Assembly: GCA_900318395.1 (NCBI GenBank) | Contig: ONKL01000006.1 | Span: forward strand, 62,001 to 126,000 | DNA length: 64,000 nucleotides | DNA from: an uncultured Prevotella sp. | GTDB lineage: Bacteria > Bacteroidota > Bacteroidia > Bacteroidales > Bacteroidaceae | Direction: 5' to 3' | Shown here: positions 1 through 8,882 of the stretch, in pieces | Layout of the letters: each line of letters starts with the position of its first letter | Position numbering within the stretch: the first letter of the stretch is position 1 | Made by a program: the position numbers and the translations under genes | The notes under the pieces: generated by a model | What the model was told of the DNA's origin: nothing | Database searches by the model: none | The model's input: the letters and a program-made list of their open reading frames with translations, nothing else

Positions 1-84
1 ACGACGGTTAACTGCCAATGACTCAGGGAAACAGTCGCGAGATACGGCGACGATTCCAATCTTAATTACAGGTACATTTTTCAT
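1..84 (-). CDS. L-fucose/L-arabinose isomerase family protein, N-terminal fragment
   Basis: Only the first 28 codons lie in the window; the gene runs leftwards off the edge. The ATG is at 82-84 and the peptide begins MKNVPVIKIGIVAVSRDCFP, followed by ESLAVNRR. From memory this matches the start of Bacteroidales proteins annotated as L-fucose isomerase-like sugar isomerases; the catalytic part is not visible. A leftward promoter box (TATCTTTG, 135-142) lies about 50 bp upstream. It is divergent from the membrane regulator at 277, which suggests, as an inference, that the regulator controls a sugar-use operon beginning here. The family call rests on a short N-terminus only. Confidence 0.55.
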   Translation of the reverse strand, partial: MKNVPVIKIGIVAVSRDCFPESLAVNRR

Positions 85-134
85 TTTCTTATTGACTTAT
101 AAATAAAAAGTAATGCTTAGTTGTTTACCGAATG

Positions 135-142
135 CAAAGATA
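135..142 (-). promoter_or_regulatory. Bacteroidetes -7 promoter box for the leftward isomerase gene
   Basis: Read on the minus strand this is TATCTTTG, matching the TAnnTTTG consensus of the Bacteroidetes primary sigma factor. It would start transcription near 128, giving a leader of about 44 nt before the ATG at 84. No clear -33 TTTG is seen at the expected distance. Confidence 0.5.
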
Positions 143-221
143 CAAATAATTCCCGATTTACCTCATTTCGTCTTTAGATTTTATACAATTTTAGCTAAAG
201 ATTCTATTTTTAGACAAAAAA

Positions 222-255
222 TTTGGAAATACCGATGATTTTACATATCTTTGCA
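222..255 (+). promoter_or_regulatory. Promoter of the membrane-spanning AraC regulator
   Basis: TTTG at 222-225 and TATCTTTG at 248-255 are separated by 22 bp, close to the Bacteroidetes consensus. The position decides the start of the gene: the upstream TTG at 223 is part of the -33 element, so translation must begin downstream, at the ATG at 277. Confidence 0.65.
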
Positions 256-276
256 GCGATAACAAAATGCCTGAAT

Positions 277-2751
277 ATGAATTATTGGACTAAAACAACC
301 ATATTACTCTTGTCGCTCCTGCTGACTGGAACCGTTTCGATGGCTGAGGTGTCGAAACGCTATTTCAGAAATTATAGTGCTGCCGACGGTCTTGCTGACA
401 ATAGTGCCCATACGCTTTCATGTACACGAACCGGACGAATGGTCATCACCACGATGGGGCAAATCAATTTCTACGACGGGCAGCGGTTCTCGTATATCAA
501 TACGGCGGAAGAGAATCTGTATCCACTATCCAACTATTCAGGCAACTATCACCAGTATTTTGACAAATATCACCATCTTTGGCTGAAAAACAAGCACAAC
601 GTGACGTGTGTGAACCTGACTACTGAAACCTTCGTGAACTCCATCAAAGACGAATTCAGTAAGTTCGGTATGGAAAAACCGGTTCAGGATTTCTTTGTCG
701 ATGATGATCATATCGTGTGGCTGTTGACTGAGGATGGTCTCTACAATGTGGAGAGCAAGAAGACACAGAAAATTAGGCGTGACCTGAATCTGCAGGATCT
801 TGCTGTGTATGATAAAGATCAGCTGATGCTGTTCTATGATAACGGCCTGCTGGAGATTATCGACCTGAAGACAGAGAAGAAAGTGTATGAAGGTCGCGCC
901 TATGATGAAAAAGACGTGTTGCGATATGACCGGAGTTCGGTATTGCTGCGAGATAAGAATGTGTTCTACCAGATCAGGAACGGTTCCAAAGAAGCTGTAC
1001 TCAACCTGTTTGATATAACGAAGAAAGAGTGGAAGGAAATCATGCGTACGCCTTACCATCTGAATAACCTCGCTATGAAGGAACAAACTGATTCGCTGCT
1101 GTTCATTCCCTGTGAATATGGCTATTGGGTGTATGAAACGTGGAAAAACGGCTGTCGCCACTTCGATACGATGGTCATGGAGAATGGACAGATTGTCAGC
1201 ACGAATCTGAACGTCATCTGTTTTGACCGTCAAGGAGGTATGTGGGTTGGAACGGAGCGCAGAGGACTGCTCTACTCACAACCACATCAGCCACCATTTT
1301 CTGCCTACACCTGGAACGATCATGAAGCTCTCACCTATTTCAAGTATGTGGAAAACCTGCCGGAGTCGGCCAAATTCAGAGGCAAGGACGTGAACTGCGT
1401 TTTTCAGGACTCGAGAGGCTGGACGTGGGTAGGAACAGTACAAGGCCTTCAACTCTATCGCAAGGAAACTGACGTGCTTCCACAGGTTATTACCAAGCGT
1501 GATGGTCTGCTGAACAATGTGATTCATTCGGTCATTGAGGACCAGCTACATAACATCTGGGTATCTACGAGTTGTGGCGTGTCGTGTCTGCTCTTCAAAG
1601 GCGATAAAGTTCACTATGTCAACTCGTATAACAGTTATGACAAGGTACCTAACGAATCGTTTATCAACGGTAAGGCTGCCTTATTGCATGATGGTTCCAT
1701 CGTCATGCAGTCGCTCGACCATGTAGTTGTTTTCAATCCCAACAAGATGAAGACACTTGATAATCATTATGATTTCAAGTTGTATCCCAAGCTCGTGAGA
1801 CTGATGGTGAATGGTGTGAATGTGAGGACTGGCGAGGAACTTGATGGTAACGTGATCCTTGAGAAGGCGCTGACGCGTACGAAAGAACTGAACCTCAACT
1901 ACGACCAGAATTCGATATCATTAACCTTCTCGGCACTCAATTTCTTCCGACCAGCACAGACTTGCTATCGTGTACGCGTGAAAGGTCTGGATGACAACTG
2001 GCGCGTATATACGATTCAGAACTCGGGAGGACTGGTCGATTCGAGAGGAATGCTCCACCTGCCGCTGATGTCACTCCATCCTGGAACCTATGAGGTTGAG
2101 CTGCAGGCATCGATGGTGCACGACGAGTGGGACACAGAGCCATACGTATGGACTGTAAATGTGCTGGAACCTTGGTGGCGCACAACAGGCATGTTCGTTG
2201 CCTTGATTGGTATGCTTTTGGTGCTCGTTGGCATATATGCTTATTATTATATGAAGAACGCCAACCTTAGGGCTATGCGAAATAGTGGTGAGGTAGGACT
2301 GCTCAGGCGTATCAAAAGCTTTGCTGAACGAGGCAACAACCGTTCTGGCGAATTGCTGGAACCCTCGTATGAAGAAATCACAGGTGCGGTTGGTCATCAG
2401 AACGATCTCTCGCCTGAGTTTATCGACATGATGATGAAAATCACACCTCGACTGTTGTCTGCTAAGCAGTCAGAATTGTCGATTCGCGAACTGAGTAATC
2501 TGGCTGGCATGAAACCCCAGAACTTCTATTCGCTGGTCAATGCCAATATCTACAAGAGTCCGCTCACGATGACGCGTATGATGATGCTGAAGCGTGCAGA
2601 GAAGCTGCTCGCCACCTCTAATAAGCCTATTGATGAGATTGCTGATGAATGTTGCTTCATTTCTCCCAACTTCTTCATAGCGCTCTTCTTCCATACTCAT
2701 CAGATGACACCTCTGGAGTATCGACAGGAAAACAACAAGAATGCTATTTGA
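277..2751 (+). CDS. Membrane-spanning regulator: periplasmic propeller, Y_Y_Y domain, AraC-type DNA-binding domain
   Basis: The protein has about 824 residues from the ATG at 277; an upstream TTG at 223 is in frame but lies inside the promoter. It opens with a signal-type hydrophobic segment, then a long extracytoplasmic region with repeats of the reg_prop/two-component propeller type (for example GGMWVGTERRGLLY and WTWVGTVQGLQLY), a Y_Y_Y-like beta domain, and a membrane segment near residues 639-659. The cytoplasmic part is short and ends in an AraC/HTH_18 domain (about 727-820). There is no histidine kinase, ATPase or receiver domain, so it is not a classical hybrid two-component system. 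By family knowledge such proteins sense glycans or sugars in the periplasm. The divergent isomerase gene supports a sugar ligand. It overlaps the plug gene at the 3' ends by 8 bp. Confidence 0.85.
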   Translation: MNYWTKTTILLLSLLLTGTVSMAEVSKRYFRNYSAADGLADNSAHTLSCTRTGRMVITTMGQINFYDGQRFSYINTAEENLYPLSNYSGNYHQYFDKYHHLWLKNKHNVTCVNLTTETFVNSIKDEFSKFGMEKPVQDFFVDDDHIVWLLTEDGLYNVESKKTQKIRRDLNLQDLAVYDKDQLMLFYDNGLLEIIDLKTEKKVYEGRAYDEKDVLRYDRSSVLLRDKNVFYQIRNGSKEAVLNLFDITKKEWKEIMRTPYHLNNLAMKEQTDSLLFIPCEYGYWVYETWKNGCRHFDTMVMENGQIVSTNLNVICFDRQGGMWVGTERRGLLYSQPHQPPFSAYTWNDHEALTYFKYVENLPESAKFRGKDVNCVFQDSRGWTWVGTVQGLQLYRKETDVLPQVITKRDGLLNNVIHSVIEDQLHNIWVSTSCGVSCLLFKGDKVHYVNSYNSYDKVPNESFINGKAALLHDGSIVMQSLDHVVVFNPNKMKTLDNHYDFKLYPKLVRLMVNGVNVRTGEELDGNVILEKALTRTKELNLNYDQNSISLTFSALNFFRPAQTCYRVRVKGLDDNWRVYTIQNSGGLVDSRGMLHLPLMSLHPGTYEVELQASMVHDEWDTEPYVWTVNVLEPWWRTTGMFVALIGMLLVLVGIYAYYYMKNANLRAMRNSGEVGLLRRIKSFAERGNNRSGELLEPSYEEITGAVGHQNDLSPEFIDMMMKITPRLLSAKQSELSIRELSNLAGMKPQNFYSLVNANIYKSPLTMTRMMMLKRAEKLLATSNKPIDEIADECCFISPNFFIALFFHTHQMTPLEYRQENNKNAI

Positions 2752-3973
2752 AAATAAGTTGGCGATAGCTGACCAGACGCCAGGTGCGCTCTCCCGTACC
2801 TTTATAATATATATAGGCCTGATAGCGGTTCTCCGTCTGATAGAAATTCCCTTCAGAGGGTAGAGTCTGCAGATGTCCGTCTTGATCTTGCCAGAGATAC
2901 TGGTAGGAGTAATAACCTTGTTTCTGAAGGATGCTGGCGGTGTAGAGCCGTTCGGTCTCGTCGTAACTCATCAGATAGGTTTCAGGGGCTTCTGTGGTCC
3001 ACATGCCTTGAATGATGATTCTGCCAAATGGGAGCTCTGGGGCTTTCAACCTGTAATTCACCCAAAGGTATTCGCTGGCCGTATCGTTCTCGCGGTTGTC
3101 GCTGTTACGGATGTAGAACGCGCCATCTGCATCTTCGTCGTAGATGTAATGGGGGCGAGGCTCGTTGATAAAGGGGTACACCTGATACTGCTCTCCATCC
3201 CAGTTGATATAGTCGATACCCATAGTTGGGTGGCTGGGGTCGAGCACCTCGTATTTGTGGTATTCGTTACCCGCATCGAAAATGAGTTGCTGATGATGCT
3301 GCCATCTCAGTCCGTTGGCTTGGATGAAAGAAGGGCTGACATGTAGGCGGCTGTTGTCCTCTCTGTCGTTCTGACGCACTACCATGCGGATCTGCTCCTG
3401 TGGATTCGTCACGATGTGGTTGTTGTAGTTCAGACTGATTGAGAGCTGCTGATGACTGATGTTGTGGTCGATATCGGTATTGGTCGAAGCCTCCATGAAA
3501 AGCGACATCGTCTGATCGGTCACCATAAACTCCACACATGCTAATTCCTTCTGAGATTCATCGTCGATGATATGCAGCCTGTAGTTGCCGCTCATCTTCA
3601 GCCTGCATTGGCTGTTGGGAATCTGCAGCTGGTAGTGGGTATAGGGAATGATGGTATTGACCGACTGTTCATGATTGTCGATGACGATGGCGTTGAAGCC
3701 TTCGAGCCAGTCGCTCTCAAACATCTCTTCAGAGGGTGTCCAGTCTGCCTCGCAGCGCTCAATGGTATAGGCGTAGCGGTGGTAGTCGTGGGATAGTTCG
3801 TCAAAAGCAATCTGAAGGATATCGTCTGTGTGGAGACGCATGACGGCAGGCGAGAGGAAATCCTGATTGACCACAGCCTGCAGCGACTTGATCTGAGGGC
3901 TGAAGATCCTGTTGCCAGCAGATAATGCGAGCGGACATAACAAGCTGAGAACAAATAGCCTGATCCACCTCAT
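2744..3973 (-). CDS. Type IX secretion system plug protein (DUF5103 family)
   Basis: A 409-residue protein with a Sec signal peptide (MRWIRLFVLSLLCPLALSAG). The body is beta-rich, with segments such as RCEADWTPSEEMFESDWLEGF and a late YLMSYDETERLYTASILQKQGYYSYQY-like stretch, which I recognise as the DUF5103 family. Members of that family include Plug, which closes the periplasmic side of the SprA translocon of the type IX secretion system. Its ATG overlaps the stop codon of fbp (ATGA, 3970-3973), so it is translationally coupled at the end of the long leftward gene series. Assignment to the family is fairly safe; the exact T9SS role is inferred from homologues, and no other T9SS gene is in the window. 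Confidence 0.75.
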   Translation of the reverse strand: MRWIRLFVLSLLCPLALSAGNRIFSPQIKSLQAVVNQDFLSPAVMRLHTDDILQIAFDELSHDYHRYAYTIERCEADWTPSEEMFESDWLEGFNAIVIDNHEQSVNTIIPYTHYQLQIPNSQCRLKMSGNYRLHIIDDESQKELACVEFMVTDQTMSLFMEASTNTDIDHNISHQQLSISLNYNNHIVTNPQEQIRMVVRQNDREDNSRLHVSPSFIQANGLRWQHHQQLIFDAGNEYHKYEVLDPSHPTMGIDYINWDGEQYQVYPFINEPRPHYIYDEDADGAFYIRNSDNRENDTASEYLWVNYRLKAPELPFGRIIIQGMWTTEAPETYLMSYDETERLYTASILQKQGYYSYQYLWQDQDGHLQTLPSEGNFYQTENRYQAYIYYKGTGERTWRLVSYRQLIFK

Positions 3974-5952
3974 CTGCGACGCTCCTTGAGGATTCCATGA
4001 CGATAGGCGTAGAGCAGTTCCTTCAGATCGGCCACTTGTGCCTTGAGCTCAGTACCCTTGTCGGTATCGGCTACCAGCATGCGATGGGCAGACATCTCGA
4101 TGATCTGTGTCGTCGACTTGATGTCGATCTCGCGCACGATGGCGTCCTGAGTCGAAGTGAAAGGCTCATGCTGTACGAGCTGGAACCCACGCGAGTGATA
4201 GACGAGGGTATAGCCTGCGATGCCTGTCTCATGATGATAAGCCTCAGAGAATCCGCCATCGATCACCATCAGTCTGCCGCCCGCCTTGATGGGATTCTCG
4301 CCCTTGGAAGCATGCACAGGAACGTGTCCATTGATGATATGACGGTTCTGGCCTTTTACTTCGAAGGCGTCCAGGATGCGGTCGCAGATCTCTGCAGAGT
4401 CGCGCAGCTTGAAGTAGTTGCCCTTTTCCTCTTTATAGGTTTCCTTATCTTTCAGGAAATAGCGCTCGAAGGTAGCCATCTTCGACTTATCGAATAGTGG
4501 GGAATCCTTGCCGCACCAGAGATAGAGGAAATAGTCGCGTGCGTAATCGCGTGGATAATCGTCGGAGTTGTTCTCGAAGGCAGCACGTATCATCATGCCG
4601 ATGTTGTGCATCAGGTCTTTTCCGCTGTATTTGGCATTGGGATAGATCTCAACCTCTTTCAGGGTGCCGTCATCGTTCAGCGGACAGCTGGCATGGAAGA
4701 GGAGGTTCGAGTTGCTGACGGTGTACATGCAACCGTGTGAGAGCAGTGTGCGGATATGTTTCTTCAACTTTTCGCAGATACGGAAAGAGTGGTGAAGTTT
4801 CTGCATGAGGTCGGCCTCGTCGGGCGTCAGCGCATTGGGCTGACTGGGGTCGATCGTGGGGAAGTGACAGCTCTTCATCTCGTATTCCTGACCATCGATC
4901 AGGCAAACACCCTTGGTGTAATCGATGTGATCGAACATACAACGATCCGTCATCTCCCACTCTGGGCGACGTTTGTAGATGGCAGCTTCCTCCTTGAACT
5001 GTATGACCGCAATGGCCTTATGCATCTTGGCTGTCAGCTGGCGGGTCTTGTCGTCCATACGGTTGCCTGGCAGTATCATGGGTATGAACTCTTCGCAGGG
5101 GTCGTCCTTATATGCTTCGAGAGCAAACGTGGCCAGTGGTACCAGGTTGATGCCGTATTCCTCGATGGTTGCGAGGTTGGCATATCGCAGGCACAAACGC
5201 AGCACGTTGCAGATACAGGCGTTGTTGCCAGCCGAGGCTCCCATCCAGAGAATGTCGTGGTTGCCCCATTGGATATCCCATGAGTGATACTGTCGGAGGG
5301 TATCCATGATGATGTGTGCCCCAGGGCCTCTGTCGTAGATGTCGCCCAAGATATGCAGTTGGTCGATGGCAAGGCGCTGGATGACGTTGCAGATGGCGAC
5401 GATGAAGTCGTCAGCCCGGCCTGTAGATATGATGGTATCGACAATGACGTTCACATAGGCCGTCTTGTCATGATCGGAAAGACTCTCATGAAGCAGCTCT
5501 TCGATGATATATGAGAAATCCTCAGGGAGCGACTTGCGAACCTTTGAGCGTGTATATTTTGAAGACACATCGCGGCAAACCTTCACCAGCTGATGGATGG
5601 TGATGCGATACCAGTCTTCTATATCGGTCTCGCGTGCCTTGATGAGTTCAAGCTTCTGCTCCGGGTAATAGATGAGCGTACAGAGCTCTTTCTTCTCTGA
5701 CTCTCGTATATTGTTGCCGAATAGCTCGTTGACTTTTCGTTTGATGTTTCCAGAGGCATTCTTCAATACATGGCGGAAAGCCTCACTCTCGCCATGAATG
5801 TCTGCCAGGAAGTGCTCGGTGCCTTTCGGTAAAGCCATGATGGCCTCAAGGTTGATAATCTCCGTCGAAGCATCTGCTATCGTTGGGAATGACTGGGAGA
5901 GCAATTGCAGATAGTGCATCTGCTCGTTGTTGTAATGATGAGTTGTAGTCAT
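3970..5952 (-). CDS. fbp: Fructose-1,6-bisphosphatase, class III
   Basis: A 660-residue cytoplasmic enzyme that hydrolyses fructose-1,6-bisphosphate to fructose-6-phosphate in gluconeogenesis. The calcineurin-type metal motifs are visible: LADIHG (49-54), LGDIYDRG (202-209) and GNHD (230-233), followed by the family's YTLVYHSRGFQLVQHEPF-like C-terminal region. Length fits the FBPase_3 family of Firmicutes and Bacteroidetes (about 640-670). The start ATG overlaps the stop of neither neighbour by more than 4 bp: ATGA junctions link it to the upstream glycosyltransferase and the downstream plug gene. Together with the PPi-dependent phosphofructokinase at 38938 it marks the fructose-6-phosphate branch of this organism. 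Confidence 0.96.
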   Translation of the reverse strand: MTTTHHYNNEQMHYLQLLSQSFPTIADASTEIINLEAIMALPKGTEHFLADIHGESEAFRHVLKNASGNIKRKVNELFGNNIRESEKKELCTLIYYPEQKLELIKARETDIEDWYRITIHQLVKVCRDVSSKYTRSKVRKSLPEDFSYIIEELLHESLSDHDKTAYVNVIVDTIISTGRADDFIVAICNVIQRLAIDQLHILGDIYDRGPGAHIIMDTLRQYHSWDIQWGNHDILWMGASAGNNACICNVLRLCLRYANLATIEEYGINLVPLATFALEAYKDDPCEEFIPMILPGNRMDDKTRQLTAKMHKAIAVIQFKEEAAIYKRRPEWEMTDRCMFDHIDYTKGVCLIDGQEYEMKSCHFPTIDPSQPNALTPDEADLMQKLHHSFRICEKLKKHIRTLLSHGCMYTVSNSNLLFHASCPLNDDGTLKEVEIYPNAKYSGKDLMHNIGMMIRAAFENNSDDYPRDYARDYFLYLWCGKDSPLFDKSKMATFERYFLKDKETYKEEKGNYFKLRDSAEICDRILDAFEVKGQNRHIINGHVPVHASKGENPIKAGGRLMVIDGGFSEAYHHETGIAGYTLVYHSRGFQLVQHEPFTSTQDAIVREIDIKSTTQIIEMSAHRMLVADTDKGTELKAQVADLKELLYAYRHGILKERRR

Positions 5953-7025
5953 ATCAATAAGTGGTTTGTTAGAGCTTTGCGAATATGTTCTGTCTGCTTG
6001 TCGTCAATCGGATTGACAGGCATATAGCCTTCGTCGAGTAGGGCCTGCTCGCTGAGCACTTGCATCAGTCGGGCTGTATAGGTCTGTAGCTTCTTCTCTT
6101 CAAGCTTTTCTGTCAGAAGGTCGTCGTTCACGTTGTCGCGATATAGTTCGCGTGTGAGTTCTACCAGATGGAGAAGCAGAGGGTGTTTGTTGATTTGACG
6201 GATCATGCGCACCAGATAGTCCGTTTCGTCACCCTGATAGTCGCCCACGATTTCCTTGAGAGGCACAGGGCGCTTGTAGTTGTCGGGGAAATAGGAGGCG
6301 ATTCGGCTGACATCCAATGTCGGGGTAGAGAGTCCCAGGATGCTGATGCCGTAATCCACATAGTTGCTGATGTTCTCATGCTCTGCGTATAGCAGCAGTC
6401 GGCGCCAGTCTATCTGTGATTCGTTGATATTCAAGTCCTTCACCCATCGACGGTCGCCCATGATGCCTACCTTGATGATCTGTGCGAGTGCATGCTGGCT
6501 GTCGTCATCCATCTGTTCGAGGGTGTTGGAGTCCATCACCTTCTGATAGACGGCAAAGGTCTGAGCACACATCTCTGACGGCGCGATGGCATTGGTAATC
6601 ACGGCATTATGTATCTCCTCCATCCGCTTGTTCCATCCCAACTGCTTGAAGTTGCTGAGTTCAAGCTTACCATGAACAATGATGGCGTATGCCCGTTCGA
6701 TGGCGCTTCGCTGCCACAAGAATGTCTTGCTCACATTCTCCTGTACGCTCTGGCGCTTGATGACCCAAGGCTCGAGTTGTCCATGCAGCGTTGCCACCAC
6801 GCGAGCACCATGACGAATGGCGTAGGAAGAGGCGCGTGCGATAAAGAACTGCCAACATCCATGACAATGCACGATGTCGGGCTCCATTTCACGGAACAAC
6901 TTCCTGAAAGCAACCGCATTATCAGCTACTTTCACTTCAGCACTCTGTCGCATCCCTTCAGCCAGAAGCGTGACGTGGCGCTCAATGAGACTGTCGGATT
7001 TCGGATAAACATGCAGGACTTTCAT
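5949..7025 (-). CDS. Glycosyltransferase, GT4-like N-terminal domain
   Basis: A 358-residue cytoplasmic protein starting MKVLHVYPKSDSLIERHVTL. The N-terminal half has the GT-B Rossmann features of family 4 glycosyltransferases: DIVHCHGCW around residue 70 and VVATLHGQLEPWVIKR around 102-117, with an IVHGKLELSNFKQLGW strand further on. The C-terminal half does not show the usual GT1-type donor-binding E-x7-E motif that I can recognise, so donor and acceptor cannot be predicted. It lies between a GT2 gene upstream (20 bp gap) and fbp downstream (4-bp ATGA overlap). The pair probably acts on an envelope polysaccharide or lipid-linked sugar, but that is inference from proximity only. Confidence 0.75.
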   Translation of the reverse strand: MKVLHVYPKSDSLIERHVTLLAEGMRQSAEVKVADNAVAFRKLFREMEPDIVHCHGCWQFFIARASSYAIRHGARVVATLHGQLEPWVIKRQSVQENVSKTFLWQRSAIERAYAIIVHGKLELSNFKQLGWNKRMEEIHNAVITNAIAPSEMCAQTFAVYQKVMDSNTLEQMDDDSQHALAQIIKVGIMGDRRWVKDLNINESQIDWRRLLLYAEHENISNYVDYGISILGLSTPTLDVSRIASYFPDNYKRPVPLKEIVGDYQGDETDYLVRMIRQINKHPLLLHLVELTRELYRDNVNDDLLTEKLEEKKLQTYTARLMQVLSEQALLDEGYMPVNPIDDKQTEHIRKALTNHLLI

Positions 7026-7045
7026 GAGTTGTTCTCTTTCTGTTT

Positions 7046-7711
7046 TTATTGTGTTACCAATTTTGTGGTGGCTGATCGCCCGAAGAGGTTCTTCCAGAAT
7101 ATATGGTGACGTATGGCCAACATCTGGGTCGGCGATATCTTCTGCTCAAAGAGGTTCAGCACCTCATAAGCTACATCCTTGCGCATGACGATGAAGTCGT
7201 AACGCCCCCAGACATAATTCATCCTTTTCCGTTCGCGCACTTTACTCAACTTCCGTTCAATGCGCTTGATGTGGCTGCTGGCCTCATGGCAGGTGCTGAA
7301 TGGCTGTAAGCGAATACCTTTCTTCTCTGAGTAACCTAACATCAGTTCGGTATCATCGTCGAAGTTCTCAGCAATAGCCTTCAGAATATCCGTTGCCGTT
7401 GGCTTTTTCTCGATTTTAGTGAAGATAACCCATTCATACTTAGACGCTTTCACGCCGAGATGAAAGGCAAGCTTCCTGCGCGATACCAGTCGGTTGGGCT
7501 TGGGCAGGAAGGTGGAATAGAGGTGCGGGTAGTTGTTTCTGAGCAGTTTCAGCACATCACCAGAGCGATCCGTCGACGACTCATCGACGACGATGACCTC
7601 ATAGCCTGGCTCGTATTCCTGCTGGAGGAAGGCGGGCAGGTTTTCTTCGAGTTCACCCGCCTGGTCGTAGACGGTCATGATGATGGAGAATCTGCGTTCG
7701 TTTTTACTCAT
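7046..7711 (-). CDS. Glycosyltransferase family 2 protein lacking an evident DxD motif
   Basis: A 221-residue GT-A fold protein. The nucleotide-sugar binding start is clear: SIIMTVYDQAGELEENLPAF, then VIVVDESSTDRSGDVL. No transmembrane segment is seen, and the protein is short for the family. At the place where GT2 enzymes carry the metal-binding DxD (after the YEWVIFT strand) the sequence reads KIEKKPTATD, with no acidic pair, so activity may be lost or altered. It sits 10 bp downstream of lysA and 20 bp upstream of the second glycosyltransferase, in the same leftward series. Substrate unknown. Confidence 0.75.
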   Translation of the reverse strand: MSKNERRFSIIMTVYDQAGELEENLPAFLQQEYEPGYEVIVVDESSTDRSGDVLKLLRNNYPHLYSTFLPKPNRLVSRRKLAFHLGVKASKYEWVIFTKIEKKPTATDILKAIAENFDDDTELMLGYSEKKGIRLQPFSTCHEASSHIKRIERKLSKVRERKRMNYVWGRYDFIVMRKDVAYEVLNLFEQKISPTQMLAIRHHIFWKNLFGRSATTKLVTQ

Positions 7712-7721
7712 TGCTGTCTTC

Positions 7722-8882
7722 TTATATTGTGTCGCTCATATAGCCGATGGGCAATTTGCGACAATTATACTGTGATGCCATGATTTCTCCATAGGCACCT
7801 GCAGAACGAATGGCCAGCAGGTCGCCGCGCTTGGCCTTGTTCAGATCCATCTGCTTGGCAAACACATCTGTCGACTCGCAGATGGGACCCACAACGTCGT
7901 AGGCTTCCATCGGTTCTTCGCTGGTGATGTTCTCAATCTTGTGGTATGCCTGATAGAGGGCAGGGCGGATGAGGTCGGTAAATCCTGCATCGACGATGGC
8001 AAACTGTTTCTGCGCACCTTTCTTTATATATAAGGTACGCGTGATAAGGCTGCCACATTGAGCTACGACTGCACGCCCCAGTTCGAAGTGGAGTGTCTGA
8101 CCAGGACGTAGCTTCAGTTTCTTGGCATAGGTGTCGAAGTAGGACTTGAAATCAGGAATCGACAGGCGGTTGGGGTGCTCGTAGTCAATACCAAGTCCAC
8201 CGCCAACGTTGATATGCTCAACGATGATTCTCCTTTTCTCCAACTTGTCCTGCAGCTCATTCACACGATTGCAGAGGGCTTCGAAATCGCTCATATCGAG
8301 AATCTGCGATCCGATGTGGAAATGCAGTCCAACGAATCTGACGTTAGGCAGTTTTTCTGCTTCGTCGATCACCGTATCCATATCGCTCATGGCGATGCCA
8401 AACTTGTTCTCTGCAAGTCCGGTGGTGATATTGGCATGAGTATGTGCCCCCACGTTAGGGTTCAGTCGGAATGCAACGCGTGCCACCTTCCCCTTGGCTG
8501 CTGCCAGCTCATTGATGACTTCCAGCTCAGGAATGCTCTCTACGTTGAAGCAGAAGATATCGTTGTCAAGTCCGAGATTAATTTCCCAGTCGCTCTTGCC
8601 CACACCTGCGTAGACAATCTTTTGGCTGGGGAAACCTGCTTTTACGGAAGCCTCGATCTCACCACCGCTGACGCAGTCGGCACCAAGACCTGCCTCACGT
8701 ATGATGCGAAGCAGATGGGGGTTGGCATTGGCCTTGACGGCATAATGCACGACAAAGCCCTGATGGCGGCCAGCCTCCTCGTTGATGGTGCGCAGAGTGG
8801 CACGTAATAGTTCTGTGTTGTAGTAGTAGAAGGGAGTCTGTATCGACTGGAACTTCTCTACCGGAAATACGCCTTTTGCCAT
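7722..8882 (-). CDS. lysA: Diaminopimelate decarboxylase
   Basis: A 386-residue PLP enzyme of the alanine racemase/ornithine decarboxylase fold III family. It decarboxylates meso-diaminopimelate to L-lysine, the last step of lysine synthesis. The PLP lysine lies in VVHYAVKANANPHLL near residue 50, the family motif GLHFHIGSQI near 185-194, a glycine-rich phosphate site VGGGLGIDY near 228, and the C-terminal catalytic cysteine in GPICESTDVFAK. Its ATG overlaps the stop of lysC by one base (TAATG, 8882), so lysC and lysA are translationally coupled, which joins the first and last enzymes of the pathway in one transcript. Confidence 0.97.
   Translation of the reverse strand: MAKGVFPVEKFQSIQTPFYYYNTELLRATLRTINEEAGRHQGFVVHYAVKANANPHLLRIIREAGLGADCVSGGEIEASVKAGFPSQKIVYAGVGKSDWEINLGLDNDIFCFNVESIPELEVINELAAAKGKVARVAFRLNPNVGAHTHANITTGLAENKFGIAMSDMDTVIDEAEKLPNVRFVGLHFHIGSQILDMSDFEALCNRVNELQDKLEKRRIIVEHINVGGGLGIDYEHPNRLSIPDFKSYFDTYAKKLKLRPGQTLHFELGRAVVAQCGSLITRTLYIKKGAQKQFAIVDAGFTDLIRPALYQAYHKIENITSEEPMEAYDVVGPICESTDVFAKQMDLNKAKRGDLLAIRSAGAYGEIMASQYNCRKLPIGYMSDTI

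Noticed and set aside
223..276. TTG at 223 as the start of the membrane regulator
   Set aside because: It is part of the -33 promoter element and lies upstream of the expected transcription start; the ATG at 277 begins a signal peptide.
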